In this document: one piece after another, positions 7,997 through 16,824 of the stretch
How positions within the stretch are numbered: position 1 is the stretch's first letter
Layout: the number at the start of each line of letters is the position of its first letter
Assembly (NCBI GenBank): GCA_038109305.1
Contig: JAYNIR010000001.1
Coordinates: forward strand, 248,001-312,000
Length of the DNA stretch: 64,000 nt
Source of the DNA: UBA1479 sp038109305
GTDB lineage: Bacteria; Pseudomonadota; Alphaproteobacteria; Rhodospirillales; Casp-alpha2
Direction of reading: 5' to 3'
Translations under genes and position numbers: made by a program
Notes under the pieces: model-generated
Told to the model about the DNA's origin: nothing
Seen by the model: only the letters and a program-made list of their open reading frames with translations
The model's database searches: none

Positions 7997-8557
7997 ATGA
8001 CGGAACCGGCAATGAAGGTTTTCGGCCTGGTCGGGTGGAGCGGCAGCGGTAAGACGACGCTGCTGGTCCAGCTTATTCCGGAATTGATATCGCGCGGCAT
8101 CACCGTTTCGACCATGAAGCACACCCATCACAATTTCGACATCGACAAGAAGGGCAAGGACTCGTACGAGCACCGCAACGCCGGTGCGACCGAGGTCATG
8201 TTGACGTCGGGCAAGCGCTGGGCCCTGCAGCAGGAGCTGCGCGACGCGCCGGAACCGGGCATGGACAAACTGATCGCCCGCATGGCGCCGGTGGACGTGA
8301 TCCTGGTCGAAGGCTTCAAAAGCCACCGCCATCCGAAGATGGAAATTTTCCGCCCATCCGTCGGTAAGGACCTGATCGCCACCGGCGACGACACCATCGT
8401 CGCCGTTGCATCCGACGGTCCGGTGGATGCGGTCACCGTGCCGGTGCTGGATGTCGACGACATATCGGCGATCGCCGATTTCATCATGGACTTTTGCGGG
8501 TTGGAACGCCGCGCCGCCAGCGCCGGCCGAAACGGGGTTGCCGATGGCGCAGCTTAA
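7997..8557 (+). CDS. mobB: Molybdopterin-guanine dinucleotide biosynthesis adapter
   Basis: 186 residues. MobB is a GTP-binding P-loop protein that assists MobA in making the guanine dinucleotide form of the molybdenum cofactor. The Walker A motif GWSGSGKTTL is at residues 13-22; the MobB-typical TMKHTHHNFDID and DVILVEGFKSHRHPK follow. The last 14 bp overlap the start of moeA, and moaD and moaE come next, making a four-gene cofactor operon. mobA itself is not in the window. Confidence 0.93.
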   Translation: MTEPAMKVFGLVGWSGSGKTTLLVQLIPELISRGITVSTMKHTHHNFDIDKKGKDSYEHRNAGATEVMLTSGKRWALQQELRDAPEPGMDKLIARMAPVDVILVEGFKSHRHPKMEIFRPSVGKDLIATGDDTIVAVASDGPVDAVTVPVLDVDDISAIADFIMDFCGLERRAASAGRNGVADGAA

Positions 8558-9821
8558 GGACGACTGTTTCGCCTTTTCCGGTGGGCTGGTCCCGCTTGAC
8601 AAGGCGCTGGCCCATCTGACCGATCAGGTGTCGTGCATTGCCGGGACGGAAAGCGTGCCGATCCGCCATGCCTTGGGCCGCATCCTGGCCGAGGACATCC
8701 CCGCCTCCCGAAACGTGCCGCCACTCGACAACAGCGCCGTCGACGGGTACGCCGTTTATCACGCCGACCTGAACCCGGATGGCGACACCCGCCTGCCCGT
8801 GGCGGGCCGCATCGCCGCCGGTCATCCGTTGGACGGCCGGGCAGATCACGGCACGGCTTATCGCATTTTTACCGGAGCACCCATGCCCGCGGGCGCCGAC
8901 GGCGCCCAGGCGTCGGGTCCGGACACGGTTTTCATGGAGGAAGACGCGACGCTCGACGGCGATCACGTGATCCTGCCCAAGGGCTTGCGCAAGGGATCGA
9001 ACCGGCGAAATGCGGGCGAAGATATCAAGGAAGGCACGGTCGTGCTTTTGACTGGCCAGCGGTTTCGCGCCCAGGATGTCGGCCTGGCGGCGTCGGTCGG
9101 ACGGGGCGCTGTCACGGTGTTCAAGCGCATTCGTGTCGCCGTGTTTTCCACGGGCGATGAAGTCCGTGATCCCAGCGGCGACATCGCCGACGGCTGCATC
9201 TTCGACGCCAACAGGTTCACGGTGATGAGCCTGCTGGACGGGCTCAGCTGCGCGGTCACCGATCTGGGCATCCTGCCCGACAAGCGCGACGCCATCGCGG
9301 ACGCATTGGGCCGGGCGGCGGCGGATCATGACCTGCTGATTACTTCGGGCGGCGTTTCGGCCGGCGAGGAAGACCACGTGAAGGCCGCGGTGGAAAGTCT
9401 GGGTTCGATCCATTTTTGGCGGCTCGCGATCAAGCCGGGGCGGCCCGTCGCCTTGGGCCAGGTCGGGGACACTGCCTTCGTCGGTCTGCCGGGCAACCCG
9501 GTCGCCGCCATGGTGACCTTCATGATGGTGGCGCGGCCGCTGATCTTGCTGCTTGGCGGCGCGACTGACATTTCGGCGCCGCGGTTTCCGGTCAAGGCCG
9601 GGTTCGCCTATAAAAAGAAAACCGGCCGGCGCGAATGGGCGCGGGTCAAACTGGCGGTCAACGGCGGCGGCCTGCCGGTCGCGGAAAAGCGCCATTCGTC
9701 GGGGGCGGGCATTCTGACCTCCATGGTCGACGCCGATGGTCTAGTCGAACTGGGCGAGGACATAACCCGGATCGAAGAAGGCGCCGTCGTCGATTTCCTG
9801 CCGTTTCGGGAGATCACATAA
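8544..9821 (+). CDS. moeA: Molybdopterin molybdenumtransferase
   Basis: 425 residues. MoeA inserts molybdate into adenylylated molybdopterin. Landmarks are PPLDNSAVDGYAV near residue 65, the RIFTGAPMPAGAD stretch, TGDEVRDPSG, the MPT-binding loop TSGGVSAGEEDHV, and LPGNPVAAMVTF. The ATG at 8544 overlaps the end of mobB by 14 bp, and the TAA abuts the moaD ATG directly, which indicates coupled translation. Length and domain order (domains I-IV) are normal for the family. Confidence 0.95.
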   Translation: MAQLKDDCFAFSGGLVPLDKALAHLTDQVSCIAGTESVPIRHALGRILAEDIPASRNVPPLDNSAVDGYAVYHADLNPDGDTRLPVAGRIAAGHPLDGRADHGTAYRIFTGAPMPAGADGAQASGPDTVFMEEDATLDGDHVILPKGLRKGSNRRNAGEDIKEGTVVLLTGQRFRAQDVGLAASVGRGAVTVFKRIRVAVFSTGDEVRDPSGDIADGCIFDANRFTVMSLLDGLSCAVTDLGILPDKRDAIADALGRAAADHDLLITSGGVSAGEEDHVKAAVESLGSIHFWRLAIKPGRPVALGQVGDTAFVGLPGNPVAAMVTFMMVARPLILLLGGATDISAPRFPVKAGFAYKKKTGRREWARVKLAVNGGGLPVAEKRHSSGAGILTSMVDADGLVELGEDITRIEEGAVVDFLPFREIT

Positions 9822-10073
9822 ATGAAATTGCTGTATTTCGCCTGGCTTCGGGAAAAAACCGGCGTTTCGGAGGAAACGGCCGACCCGCCCGCCGACGTCG
9901 CCACCGTCGCCGGCCTGCTCGACTGGATCGAGGCTCGGGGCGGCGGCCATGCCGAGGCGTTTGCCGACCGGCGCGCCGTGCGCGTGGCGGTGAACCAGGA
10001 ATATGTTAGTCTGGATCACCCAGTGGCGGCGGGCGACGAAATCGCTTTTTTCCCGCCGGTCACGGGCGGCTGA
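9822..10073 (+). CDS. moaD: Molybdopterin synthase small (sulfur carrier) subunit
   Basis: 83 residues with a ubiquitin-like fold and the obligatory C-terminal Gly-Gly (FFPPVTGG), which becomes a thiocarboxylate and donates sulfur to precursor Z within the MoaD2-MoaE2 complex. The N terminus KLLYFAWLREKTG is typical of MoaD. Its ATG immediately follows the moeA stop and moaE begins 35 bp downstream, so the three are surely in one transcript. Confidence 0.94.
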   Translation: MKLLYFAWLREKTGVSEETADPPADVATVAGLLDWIEARGGGHAEAFADRRAVRVAVNQEYVSLDHPVAAGDEIAFFPPVTGG

Positions 10074-10108
10074 CGGCAACAGCAGACCAACGGGCAGAGG
10101 CCTCGCGG

Positions 10109-10576
10109 ATGATCAAGGTAAAACGGGAAGATTTCGATCTGGGCGCGGAACTGAAGGCGCTGATCGACGGCAATCATCAGATCGGTGGGCTGTGTTCCTT
10201 TGTCGGCCTTGTCCGCGACATGGCTGGTGACGAAGCCATCAGCGCCATGACGCTGGAACATTATCCGGGCATGACGGAAAAGGAATTGGAGCGGATCGAG
10301 GCCGAAGCCCGCGATCGCTGGCCCTTGGACGCGACGTTGATCATTCACCGCTACGGCCGGCTGGAACCGGGGGATCAGATAGTCCTGGTCGCCGCCGCGT
10401 CGGCCCACCGGGAGGCGGCGTTCGACGCTTGTCACTTTCTGATCGATTTTCTGAAGACCAAGGCGCCGTTCTGGAAACTGGAAGACACGCCCGACGGCGG
10501 CCAGTGGGTCGACACCCGCACGTCCGACGACGCCGCCACCGCGCGCTGGGTCAAACCCGACAAGGCCGCCGAGTGA
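10109..10576 (+). CDS. moaE: Molybdopterin synthase large (catalytic) subunit
   Basis: 155 residues. With MoaD it converts cyclic pyranopterin monophosphate to molybdopterin. Recognisable stretches are GGLCSFVGLVRDMAG, MTLEHYPGMTEKEL, HRYGRLEPGDQIVLVAAAS, the HREAAFDACHFLIDFLKTKAPFWK helix-loop holding the catalytic lysine, and the final substrate-binding W(V) region. The stop overlaps the GTG start of the next gene, which links a HAD phosphatase to the cofactor operon. Confidence 0.95.
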   Translation: MIKVKREDFDLGAELKALIDGNHQIGGLCSFVGLVRDMAGDEAISAMTLEHYPGMTEKELERIEAEARDRWPLDATLIIHRYGRLEPGDQIVLVAAASAHREAAFDACHFLIDFLKTKAPFWKLEDTPDGGQWVDTRTSDDAATARWVKPDKAAE

Positions 10577-11241
10577 CCGGCGCGCCCGACCTTTCCGATT
10601 TGCTGGACGAAATCGAAGTCATCTTTTTCGACTTTGACGGGGTGATTCTTGAATCCAACGAAGTGAAGATCGATGCGTTCAAGCACATGTACGCGCCTTA
10701 TGGCGAGGACGTGGTCAAACGGGTGTTGCAGGAACACGTGCGCCACGAAGGCGTTTCCCGCGTGGTCAAGCTTGAGCGGTTTCATAGGGAATTCCTCGGC
10801 ATTAAATTGGACCCGGCCGGGCTCGACGGTCTGGCGCAGGAATACTCCAACCTGGTCGAAGACGTGGTGTGCGGGGTCGACCCCGTGCCGGGCGCGATGG
10901 ACATGCTGGCCGCGTGGCTGGACCGCGCGCCGATGTATGTGGTGTCCGGCACGCCGCAGGATGAGCTGCGCCGCATCACCGACCGGCGGGGATTGAGCGG
11001 CTACTTCACCGCTGTCTTCGGCTCCCCCCGCGTCAAGACCGACATCGTCGGCACGGTGCTGGGTGAAATCGGCATCGCGCCCGCCCGCGCCCTTTTCGTC
11101 GGCGACAGCATGACCGATCATGACGCGGCCCGTGCGGTCGGCGCGCGGTTTTTGGGCCGGGTGCCGGGGTGGCGGAAAAACTGCTTTCCCGACGGCACGA
11201 CGGTGGTCGAAGACATGCGGCCGATGATCCGGGCTGCCTAG
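10573..11241 (+). CDS. HAD-superfamily hydrolase
   Basis: 222 residues from a GTG that overlaps the moaE TGA. HAD motif I is FFDFDGVILES (nucleophile Asp and the acid-base Asp two residues on), motif II is VVSGTP, and motif III/IV is VFVGDSMTDHDAA with the lysine in RVKTDIV. The cap is small and alpha-helical, as in phosphoglycolate-phosphatase-like members. Substrate is unknown. Placement directly after moaE may only reflect operon packing, since no known cofactor step needs it. A longer reading frame starting inside moaE was discarded. Confidence 0.85.
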   Translation: MTGAPDLSDLLDEIEVIFFDFDGVILESNEVKIDAFKHMYAPYGEDVVKRVLQEHVRHEGVSRVVKLERFHREFLGIKLDPAGLDGLAQEYSNLVEDVVCGVDPVPGAMDMLAAWLDRAPMYVVSGTPQDELRRITDRRGLSGYFTAVFGSPRVKTDIVGTVLGEIGIAPARALFVGDSMTDHDAARAVGARFLGRVPGWRKNCFPDGTTVVEDMRPMIRAA

Positions 11242-11260
11242 GCAGCAAAGGGGTTCGGAG

Positions 11261-12094
11261 ATGGCGGCGGACGACGACGGTTTCAAAAAGGGATACACGC
11301 CCGTCAAGGCGTATAAGAACACTCGGTTCCTGAATTCGCCGGGGGCGCGGGTGCTGCGCATATTATCGGAATACCTGGAACCGGACGCCCGATTCCGCGA
11401 ATTCGACATCGCCGACACCATCGTGTTTTTCGGCTCCGCTCGGATCAAGCCCCAGGACTGGGCCGAGGCGGTGTTGGAAAAAGCCAGGGCCGACGGCGGC
11501 GACACGGCGGCGGCGGAACGGGACTTGATGATGTCCCGCTATTACGAAGCCGCGCGGGAGCTCTCCCGCCGGTTGACCGAGTGGTCCAAGAGCCTGGATT
11601 GCGAGGAATGCCGGTTCATCGTCTGCTCCGGCGGCGGGCCGGGGATCATGGAGGCTGCCAACCGCGGCGCCTCCGAAGCGAAAGGGATCAACATCGGGCT
11701 CGGCATTTCGCTGCCGCATGAACAGTTCAACAACCCGCACATCACGCGGGAACTGTCGTTCGAATTCCATTACTTCTTCATGCGGAAACTGTGGTTCGTC
11801 TACCTGGCCAAGGCGATCGTCGTTTTTCCCGGCGGCTTCGGCACGCTGGATGAAATGTTTGAAAGTCTGACCCTGGTGCAGACTGGCAAGATCAAGAAAC
11901 ACATGCCGATCGTTTTGTTCGGCAAGGATTTCTGGGAGGGGGCCCTGAATCTGGACGTGTTGGTCGACCACGGCACCGTTTCGCCTGAAGATTTGAAGCT
12001 GTTGACCGTGGTCGACGATGTCGACACTGCATACAATCTGATTACCGAAGAACTGGAACAAAGCCTCGCTGACGGCTTCGGGCCCCGGTTGTAG
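11261..12094 (+). CDS. LOG-family nucleotide phosphoribohydrolase-like protein
   Basis: 277 residues with a Rossmann fold of the LOG/lysine-decarboxylase-like family. The diagnostic motifs are present: GGGPGIMEAANRGA and VFPGGFGTLDEMFE (PGGxGTxxE). Characterised members release ribose 5-phosphate from nucleoside 5'-monophosphates, including cytokinin nucleotides. Compared with the short form (about 180-200 residues) this one has some 90 additional N-terminal residues and an insert of SRYYEAARELSRRL type, as in the longer bacterial subgroup. Real substrate is not known; lysine decarboxylase activity is not expected. Confidence 0.85.
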   Translation: MAADDDGFKKGYTPVKAYKNTRFLNSPGARVLRILSEYLEPDARFREFDIADTIVFFGSARIKPQDWAEAVLEKARADGGDTAAAERDLMMSRYYEAARELSRRLTEWSKSLDCEECRFIVCSGGGPGIMEAANRGASEAKGINIGLGISLPHEQFNNPHITRELSFEFHYFFMRKLWFVYLAKAIVVFPGGFGTLDEMFESLTLVQTGKIKKHMPIVLFGKDFWEGALNLDVLVDHGTVSPEDLKLLTVVDDVDTAYNLITEELEQSLADGFGPRL

Positions 12095-12172
12095 GGTTGG
12101 AGCGGCGGCGGGTATTTCGGATTTGAAAAAATCAAAGAGGAATAGCGTAGTCACCATGCCAACACCCACGCC

Positions 12173-12814
12173 GTGGCGGTCGACCTGAGGACCGAGACCT
12201 TGAGAGAGATCAAGGCGTCATCCGACCGCTCGGTCAGCGAAATTCAAAAACTTGCCGATGGTGCAGCGCTTGGCGGCGGCGCGGGATCGTCCCAGGCCGT
12301 CACCCAGATGACGGCGCAGCTGAACCAGTTGAAGGCTGACATTCAGGTCGTGCGGACGGAACAGAAAAAGCTGATGGTTGAGCTGTCCCACGGCAACACT
12401 GGCAACGGCCCCGTGGAACCCAGAGTCATCACCAAGATCGCCAAGCCGTTCACCAAAATCATCTATTTCCCGCTGAACAAGGTGATGGACCCGAACGTCG
12501 ACATCCAGATCGGCGAGGTGGCGGACGCACTTAAAAAAGAGGCCGCCAGCCGCGCCTGCGACTATGCCGTCAACGGCTGTTTGAACACGCTGGGCGGTGA
12601 TAAGTCGAATTTGGCACTGTCGCAAAAACGCGCCGACTATGTTGCGGGCAAGCTCAGGTTCCAGGACCTGAACGTCACGGACGCCAAGGCCTGGGGCGAA
12701 CGGCGTTTGGATGCGGTGACGCTGGATGGCGTCGATCAGGTGCGCAACCGCCGGGTCGAGGTTGAAATAACGTTCGACGAAAAACCGGCGGAGATGAAAA
12801 CACCTCTGCCGTAG
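12173..12814 (+). CDS. OmpA-like domain protein, possibly 5'-truncated
   Basis: 213 residues from a GTG. The second half is an OmpA C-terminal-like peptidoglycan-associated fold: YFPLNKVMDPN, SNLALSQKRADYV and the closing NRRVEVEI match the family pattern (F-x2-N, LSxxRA, NRRVEI). The first half is a hydrophilic helix, likely a coiled coil (QMTAQLNQLKADIQVV). A periplasmic protein would need an export signal, yet none is visible; in this frame the sequence is closed by TAG at 12143-12145, and no good ribosome site precedes the GTG. An ATG at 12156 in another frame ends after ten codons. The start may have been lost or frameshifted. Confidence 0.6.
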   Translation: MAVDLRTETLREIKASSDRSVSEIQKLADGAALGGGAGSSQAVTQMTAQLNQLKADIQVVRTEQKKLMVELSHGNTGNGPVEPRVITKIAKPFTKIIYFPLNKVMDPNVDIQIGEVADALKKEAASRACDYAVNGCLNTLGGDKSNLALSQKRADYVAGKLRFQDLNVTDAKAWGERRLDAVTLDGVDQVRNRRVEVEITFDEKPAEMKTPLP

Positions 12815-12846
12815 AAAAAGGTCGATCCCGCCAAGCCAGCGGGATG
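12815..12846 (-). terminator. Rho-independent-like terminator between convergent genes
   Basis: A perfect 7-bp stem (atcccgc at 12825-12831, gcgggat at 12839-12845) with a 7-base loop; read on the minus strand it is followed by CGACC and a five-T run. It lies just after the icd stop and also separates it from the convergent OmpA-like gene. Confidence 0.5.
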
Positions 12847-12862
12847 ATGTTCCGAATTAAGA

Positions 12863-15073
12863 TTACCCAATGATCGAATTGAGCGTTTTGCTCGGCCGCA
12901 TCACGGCGGCGAGCTTCGCCGGGTCGGGGCGGTAATAGCCGCCGATGTCCTGCTTGGCCCCTTGGGCTGCCGTCAGTTCCTCGATGATCTTGGCTTCGTT
13001 GTCGGCAAGCGCCTTGGCGATGGGCGCGAAGTGCGCCTTCAGGTCCTTGTCGTCGTCCTGCGCCGCCAGTGTCTCGGCCCAATATTTGGCGAGGTAATAG
13101 TGGCTGCCCCGGTTGTCCAGTTCACCGGTCTTGCGGCTGGGCGACTTGTCTTCATTCAGGAGCTTGCCCGTCGCCTTGTCGACCGTGTCCGCCAGAATCT
13201 GCGCCTTCTTGTTGCCGGTGGTCTGCGCCAGGTGTTCCAAGGACGCGCCCAGCGCGCAGAATTCACCCAGTGAATCCCACCGCAGGTGGCCTTCGTCGAT
13301 CAGCTGTTCCACGTGCTTGGGCGCCGAGCCGCCGGCCCCCGTTTCGAACAGCCCGCCGCCCTGCATCAGAGGCACGACCGACAGCATCTTGGCCGATGTG
13401 CCGACTTCCAAAATCGGGAACAGGTCGGTCAGGTAGTCGCGGAGCACGTTGCCGGTCACCGAAATGGTGTTCTGGCCCTTCTTCATGCGCTCCATGGAAA
13501 ATCGGCAGGCTTCCCTCGGCGCCATGATGTGCAGGTCCAGCCCCTTGGTGTTGTGGTCTTTCAGATAGGTCTCGACCTTTTTGATGATCTGCGCGTCGTG
13601 GGCGCGGTCTTTGTTGAGCCAAAACACCGCCGGCCAGCCGGAAATGCGGGCGCGGGTGACTGCCAGTTTGACCCAGTCGCGGATCGGCGCGTCCTTAGTC
13701 ATGCACATGCGCCAGACGTCGCCGGCTTCGACACAGTGTTCGTGGATCACGGTGCCCGCCCCGTCGACGACCCGGAAGGCACCATCCGAAGGTGCGATGA
13801 AGGTCTGCGGGTGGGAGCCGTATTCTTCCGCCTTCTGAGCCATCAGGCCGACGTTGGGCACGGTGCCCATTTCCGACGGTTTGAAGGCGCCGTTTTCCTT
13901 GCAGAAGTTGATGGCTTCGTCATAGACCGGCGCATAGGACCGGTCGGGGATCACGCACTTGGTGTCGTGTTCTTTGTTGTCGGGGCCCCAGGCCTTGCCG
14001 CCGGCGCGGATTAGCGCCGGCATGGACGCGTCGATGATCACGTCGGACGGCACGTGCAGGTTGGTGATGCCGCGCCCGGCATTGACCATGTACAGATCCG
14101 GCCCGTTTTTCAGCGCGGCTTCGATGGCGGCTTTCACGTCAGGCAGGCCCGAAACCTTGTCTATCAGGTCGCCCAAGCCGTTGTTGGGATCGGCGCCGGC
14201 CTTGGCCAATGCATCCGCGTGTTTTGCAAACACGTCTGACAGCATGGCCTTGACCCCGTGGCCGAACAGCACCGGGTCCGACACCTTCATCATGGTGGCT
14301 TTCAGGTGGAGCGAGAACAGAACCCCCTGCCTCTTGGCGTCGGCGACTTGTTCCTTCAGGAACTTGGCGAGCGCCTTTGCGCTCATGTAGGTGGCGTCGA
14401 TGACCTCGCCGTCCTGGAACGGGTGGGCGTCCTTCATAACCGTGGCTTTACTGGCGGCGTCGACGAATTCGATCCGACCTCGGCCGGCCTGTGCTGTGCT
14501 GAGCGTCACGGATTTTTCATTGGCAAAAAAGTCGCCCGCGGTCATGGACGCGACGTGGGTCTTCGACGATTTCAACCAGGCGCCCATGGAGTGCGGGTGT
14601 TTCTTGGCGTATTCCTTGACCGCGTTGGGCGCGCGGCGGTCCGAGTTGCCTTCGCGCAGCACCGGGTTGACGGCGGAGCCCAGAACCCGGCCGTAGGCTT
14701 CGCGGGCGGCTTTTTCCTCGGGCGTTTTCGGGTCTTCCGGATAATCCGGAATGTCGAAGCCCTTGTCCTGCAGTTCCTTGATGGCGGCGTTGAGCTGCGG
14801 CACCGACGCCGAAATGTTCGGCAGTTTGATGACGTTGGCTTCCGACGTGGTCACCATCATGCCCAGTTCGGCCAGGTCGTCGGACTGCTTTTGCGCCGCC
14901 GTCAGCCGGTCCGGGAACTGCGCCAGGATGCGGCCTGCCAGGGAAATGTCCCGGGTGCCGACGGTGATGCCCGCCGGTTTGGCGAAGGCCTTGATGATCG
15001 GCAGGAGCGACGCGCTGGCCAGTTCCGGGGCCTCGTCCACACGGGTGTAGATGATATCGGTTTTGTCGCTCAT
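12863..15073 (-). CDS. icd: Isocitrate dehydrogenase (NADP+), monomeric type
   Basis: 736 residues, the length of the monomeric IDH-II family rather than the homodimeric enzyme of about 400 residues. It oxidises isocitrate to 2-oxoglutarate with NADP+. Typical stretches are IYTRVDEAPELAS at the N terminus, TTSEANVIKLPNISAS, SDRRAPNAVKEYAKKHPH, GLMAQKAEEYGSHPQTF, AVFWLNKDRAHDAQ and DNRGSHYYLAKYWAE. The start ATG at 15073 fits the family. No partner genes; the 125 bp up to the ilvE stop carry an independent promoter region. Confidence 0.96.
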   Translation of the reverse strand: MSDKTDIIYTRVDEAPELASASLLPIIKAFAKPAGITVGTRDISLAGRILAQFPDRLTAAQKQSDDLAELGMMVTTSEANVIKLPNISASVPQLNAAIKELQDKGFDIPDYPEDPKTPEEKAAREAYGRVLGSAVNPVLREGNSDRRAPNAVKEYAKKHPHSMGAWLKSSKTHVASMTAGDFFANEKSVTLSTAQAGRGRIEFVDAASKATVMKDAHPFQDGEVIDATYMSAKALAKFLKEQVADAKRQGVLFSLHLKATMMKVSDPVLFGHGVKAMLSDVFAKHADALAKAGADPNNGLGDLIDKVSGLPDVKAAIEAALKNGPDLYMVNAGRGITNLHVPSDVIIDASMPALIRAGGKAWGPDNKEHDTKCVIPDRSYAPVYDEAINFCKENGAFKPSEMGTVPNVGLMAQKAEEYGSHPQTFIAPSDGAFRVVDGAGTVIHEHCVEAGDVWRMCMTKDAPIRDWVKLAVTRARISGWPAVFWLNKDRAHDAQIIKKVETYLKDHNTKGLDLHIMAPREACRFSMERMKKGQNTISVTGNVLRDYLTDLFPILEVGTSAKMLSVVPLMQGGGLFETGAGGSAPKHVEQLIDEGHLRWDSLGEFCALGASLEHLAQTTGNKKAQILADTVDKATGKLLNEDKSPSRKTGELDNRGSHYYLAKYWAETLAAQDDDKDLKAHFAPIAKALADNEAKIIEELTAAQGAKQDIGGYYRPDPAKLAAVMRPSKTLNSIIG

Positions 15074-15198
15074 GCTCGGTCGCGCTCCTAAAGTTCCACG
15101 GGGCCTGGGCCCGGTGGCACGAAATCCTCCTTTGAAAGATACGCTGTTTTACGGCGGCGAAGGGCGATTGTGAAGGGGAGATCGGGGGCCGGCGGGCC

Positions 15199-16104
15199 TT
15201 ATTCGGCGGCGGCACTTTCGGGCGCCTTGCCGACGGCTTTTTCGTAATCCGCGTTCAACTGATGGGTGATCTTGCCCGGCGTGAAGGTCAGAGCGTCGAT
15301 CTGGCCGACGGGGGTCACCTCGGCGGCGGAGCCGGTGAGGAAAATCTCGACCGCGTTTTTAAGCTCTCCCGGCTTGATGTGGCGCTCGATGATCTCGACC
15401 CCCCGGGCCTTGGCAAGCTGGATTACCGTCTGCCGGGTGATGCCGTTCAGGAAGCAGTCGGGCGTCGGGGTATGTAGGGCGTTTTCCTCGCCCTTGAAGC
15501 GGATGAAGATGTTGGCGCCCGTGGCTTCGGCGACGTAGCCGCGGTAATCCAGCATCAGCGCGTCCTGGCATCCGCGGCCTTCGGCCGCGTGCTTGGACAA
15601 CGTGCATATCATATAGAGGCCCGCCGCCTTGGCGTGAACCGGCGCGCATTCCGCCGCCGGGCGGCGCCATTTCGAGGTTTCGAGCTTGATGCCTTTTTCC
15701 CGGAGTTCCGGCGAAAAGTAGCTCGGCCAGTCCCAGGCGGCGACGGCGACGTTGATCCGGTTGTGCTGGGCCGAAACGCCCATCATTTCGGACCCGCGCC
15801 AGGCGACCGGGCGGATGTAGCCGTTGACTATGCTGTTCTTTTTGCAGGCGTCGATGCAGGCTTGATCGATTTCTTCCAGCGAATAGGGAATTTTGAAACC
15901 GAGCGTCTGGGCGGAATCGAACAGGCGCTGCGTATGCGCGCGCAGTTCGAAGATTTTGCCCGAATACATGCGCTCGCCCTCGAACACACAGGATGCATAG
16001 TGCAGGCCGTGGGTCAGGACGTGCAGCTTCGCGTCCTTCCAATCCACCCATTCGCCGTTGTACCAGATCTGTCCTTCCAGGCTGTCGAATGCCGGTCCAC
16101 CCAT
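15199..16104 (-). CDS. ilvE: Branched-chain amino acid aminotransferase
   Basis: 301 residues, fold-type IV PLP enzyme exchanging amino groups between Val/Leu/Ile and 2-oxoglutarate. FDSLEGQIWYNGEWVDWKDA is the usual N terminus; the PLP lysine is in VHAKAAGLY, with GYVAEATGANIF and the C-terminal GSAAEVTPVGQID supplying the cofactor phosphate and substrate loops. It is transcribed away from a MarR-family regulator, with a 10-bp palindrome about 30 bp upstream of the start codon, so regulation by that protein is plausible but unproven. Confidence 0.95.
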   Translation of the reverse strand: MGGPAFDSLEGQIWYNGEWVDWKDAKLHVLTHGLHYASCVFEGERMYSGKIFELRAHTQRLFDSAQTLGFKIPYSLEEIDQACIDACKKNSIVNGYIRPVAWRGSEMMGVSAQHNRINVAVAAWDWPSYFSPELREKGIKLETSKWRRPAAECAPVHAKAAGLYMICTLSKHAAEGRGCQDALMLDYRGYVAEATGANIFIRFKGEENALHTPTPDCFLNGITRQTVIQLAKARGVEIIERHIKPGELKNAVEIFLTGSAAEVTPVGQIDALTFTPGKITHQLNADYEKAVGKAPESAAAE

Positions 16105-16132
16105 AGTAATTTTCTTTCGTGCGTATGTTTTC

Positions 16133-16142
16133 CCTAATTAGG
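16133..16142. promoter_or_regulatory. Palindrome cctaattagg in the ilvE-marR divergent promoter
   Basis: A perfect 10-bp palindrome lies in the 106-bp AT-rich gap between two divergent genes. A second imperfect dyad (gtca/tgac arms, 16177-16191) lies nearer the MarR gene. MarR proteins bind such dyads and commonly autoregulate; the assignment is inferred. Confidence 0.4.
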
Positions 16143-16210
16143 TTGTTGCGTTTTCTACCAGTCTCGGGCATATATGTCAATAACACTGACTTATATTTTC
16201 CGGTTTGGAA

Positions 16211-16756
16211 ATGCCCCGAGACGACATGATCGAGCAGACCGTATGGACCGGCCGCACAGGCCAAGAATCGCCCGCCGGCAGCGCGCCCGCAGCGGCGGAT
16301 ACCGGTTTTCGCCGGGCCATGGAGCTGATGTTCTTCGCCTACCGGGACTTCACCGGCGAGGCCGACGCGATCCTGGCGGATTACGGGCTTGGCCGGGCGC
16401 ACCACCGGGCGATTTACTTCATCGGCGCCAATGTGGGGATCAGCGTCAACGAACTTCTGGAAATCCTGAAAATCACCAAACAGTCCCTGAACCGGGTGCT
16501 GGGCGCGTTGATCGAAGACGGCTATGTCGTCCAGGAAACGGACGAGGACGACCGCCGCCGGCGTTTGATGCAATTGACGGACAAGGGCCGGGCGCTCGAA
16601 CAGATGCTGACGCAGCGCCAGTCGGCGCGGATCGCGGCGGCGACCGAAGGAATGCCGGCCGACGTGGTCGATGCCTTTCAAAACGTGCTGGAACGTCTGA
16701 TCAACGAAGACGACCGGCACCGGGTCCGCCCCGCGTGGGCGGCCGATACGCTCTAA
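16211..16756 (+). CDS. MarR-family transcriptional regulator
   Basis: 181 residues. A winged helix-turn-helix is visible in the middle: GISVNELLEILKITKQSLNRVLGAL forms the recognition helix region and YVVQETDEDDRRRRLMQLTDKG the wing, ending in the typical LTxxG. Long flanking helices should dimerise. The ATG at 16211 is chosen; ATG 16226 is a possible alternative. Divergent orientation to ilvE suggests it controls ilvE and itself, though a role over the two-component genes 70 bp downstream is also possible. Ligand unknown. Confidence 0.82.
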   Translation: MPRDDMIEQTVWTGRTGQESPAGSAPAAADTGFRRAMELMFFAYRDFTGEADAILADYGLGRAHHRAIYFIGANVGISVNELLEILKITKQSLNRVLGALIEDGYVVQETDEDDRRRRLMQLTDKGRALEQMLTQRQSARIAAATEGMPADVVDAFQNVLERLINEDDRHRVRPAWAADTL

Positions 16757-16824
16757 CGCGGGGATATCGCGGGCGTTCCGGGGATGCTGCCCGCTATGGT
16801 AAAAGACCTAAACCCGTCCGCTTT

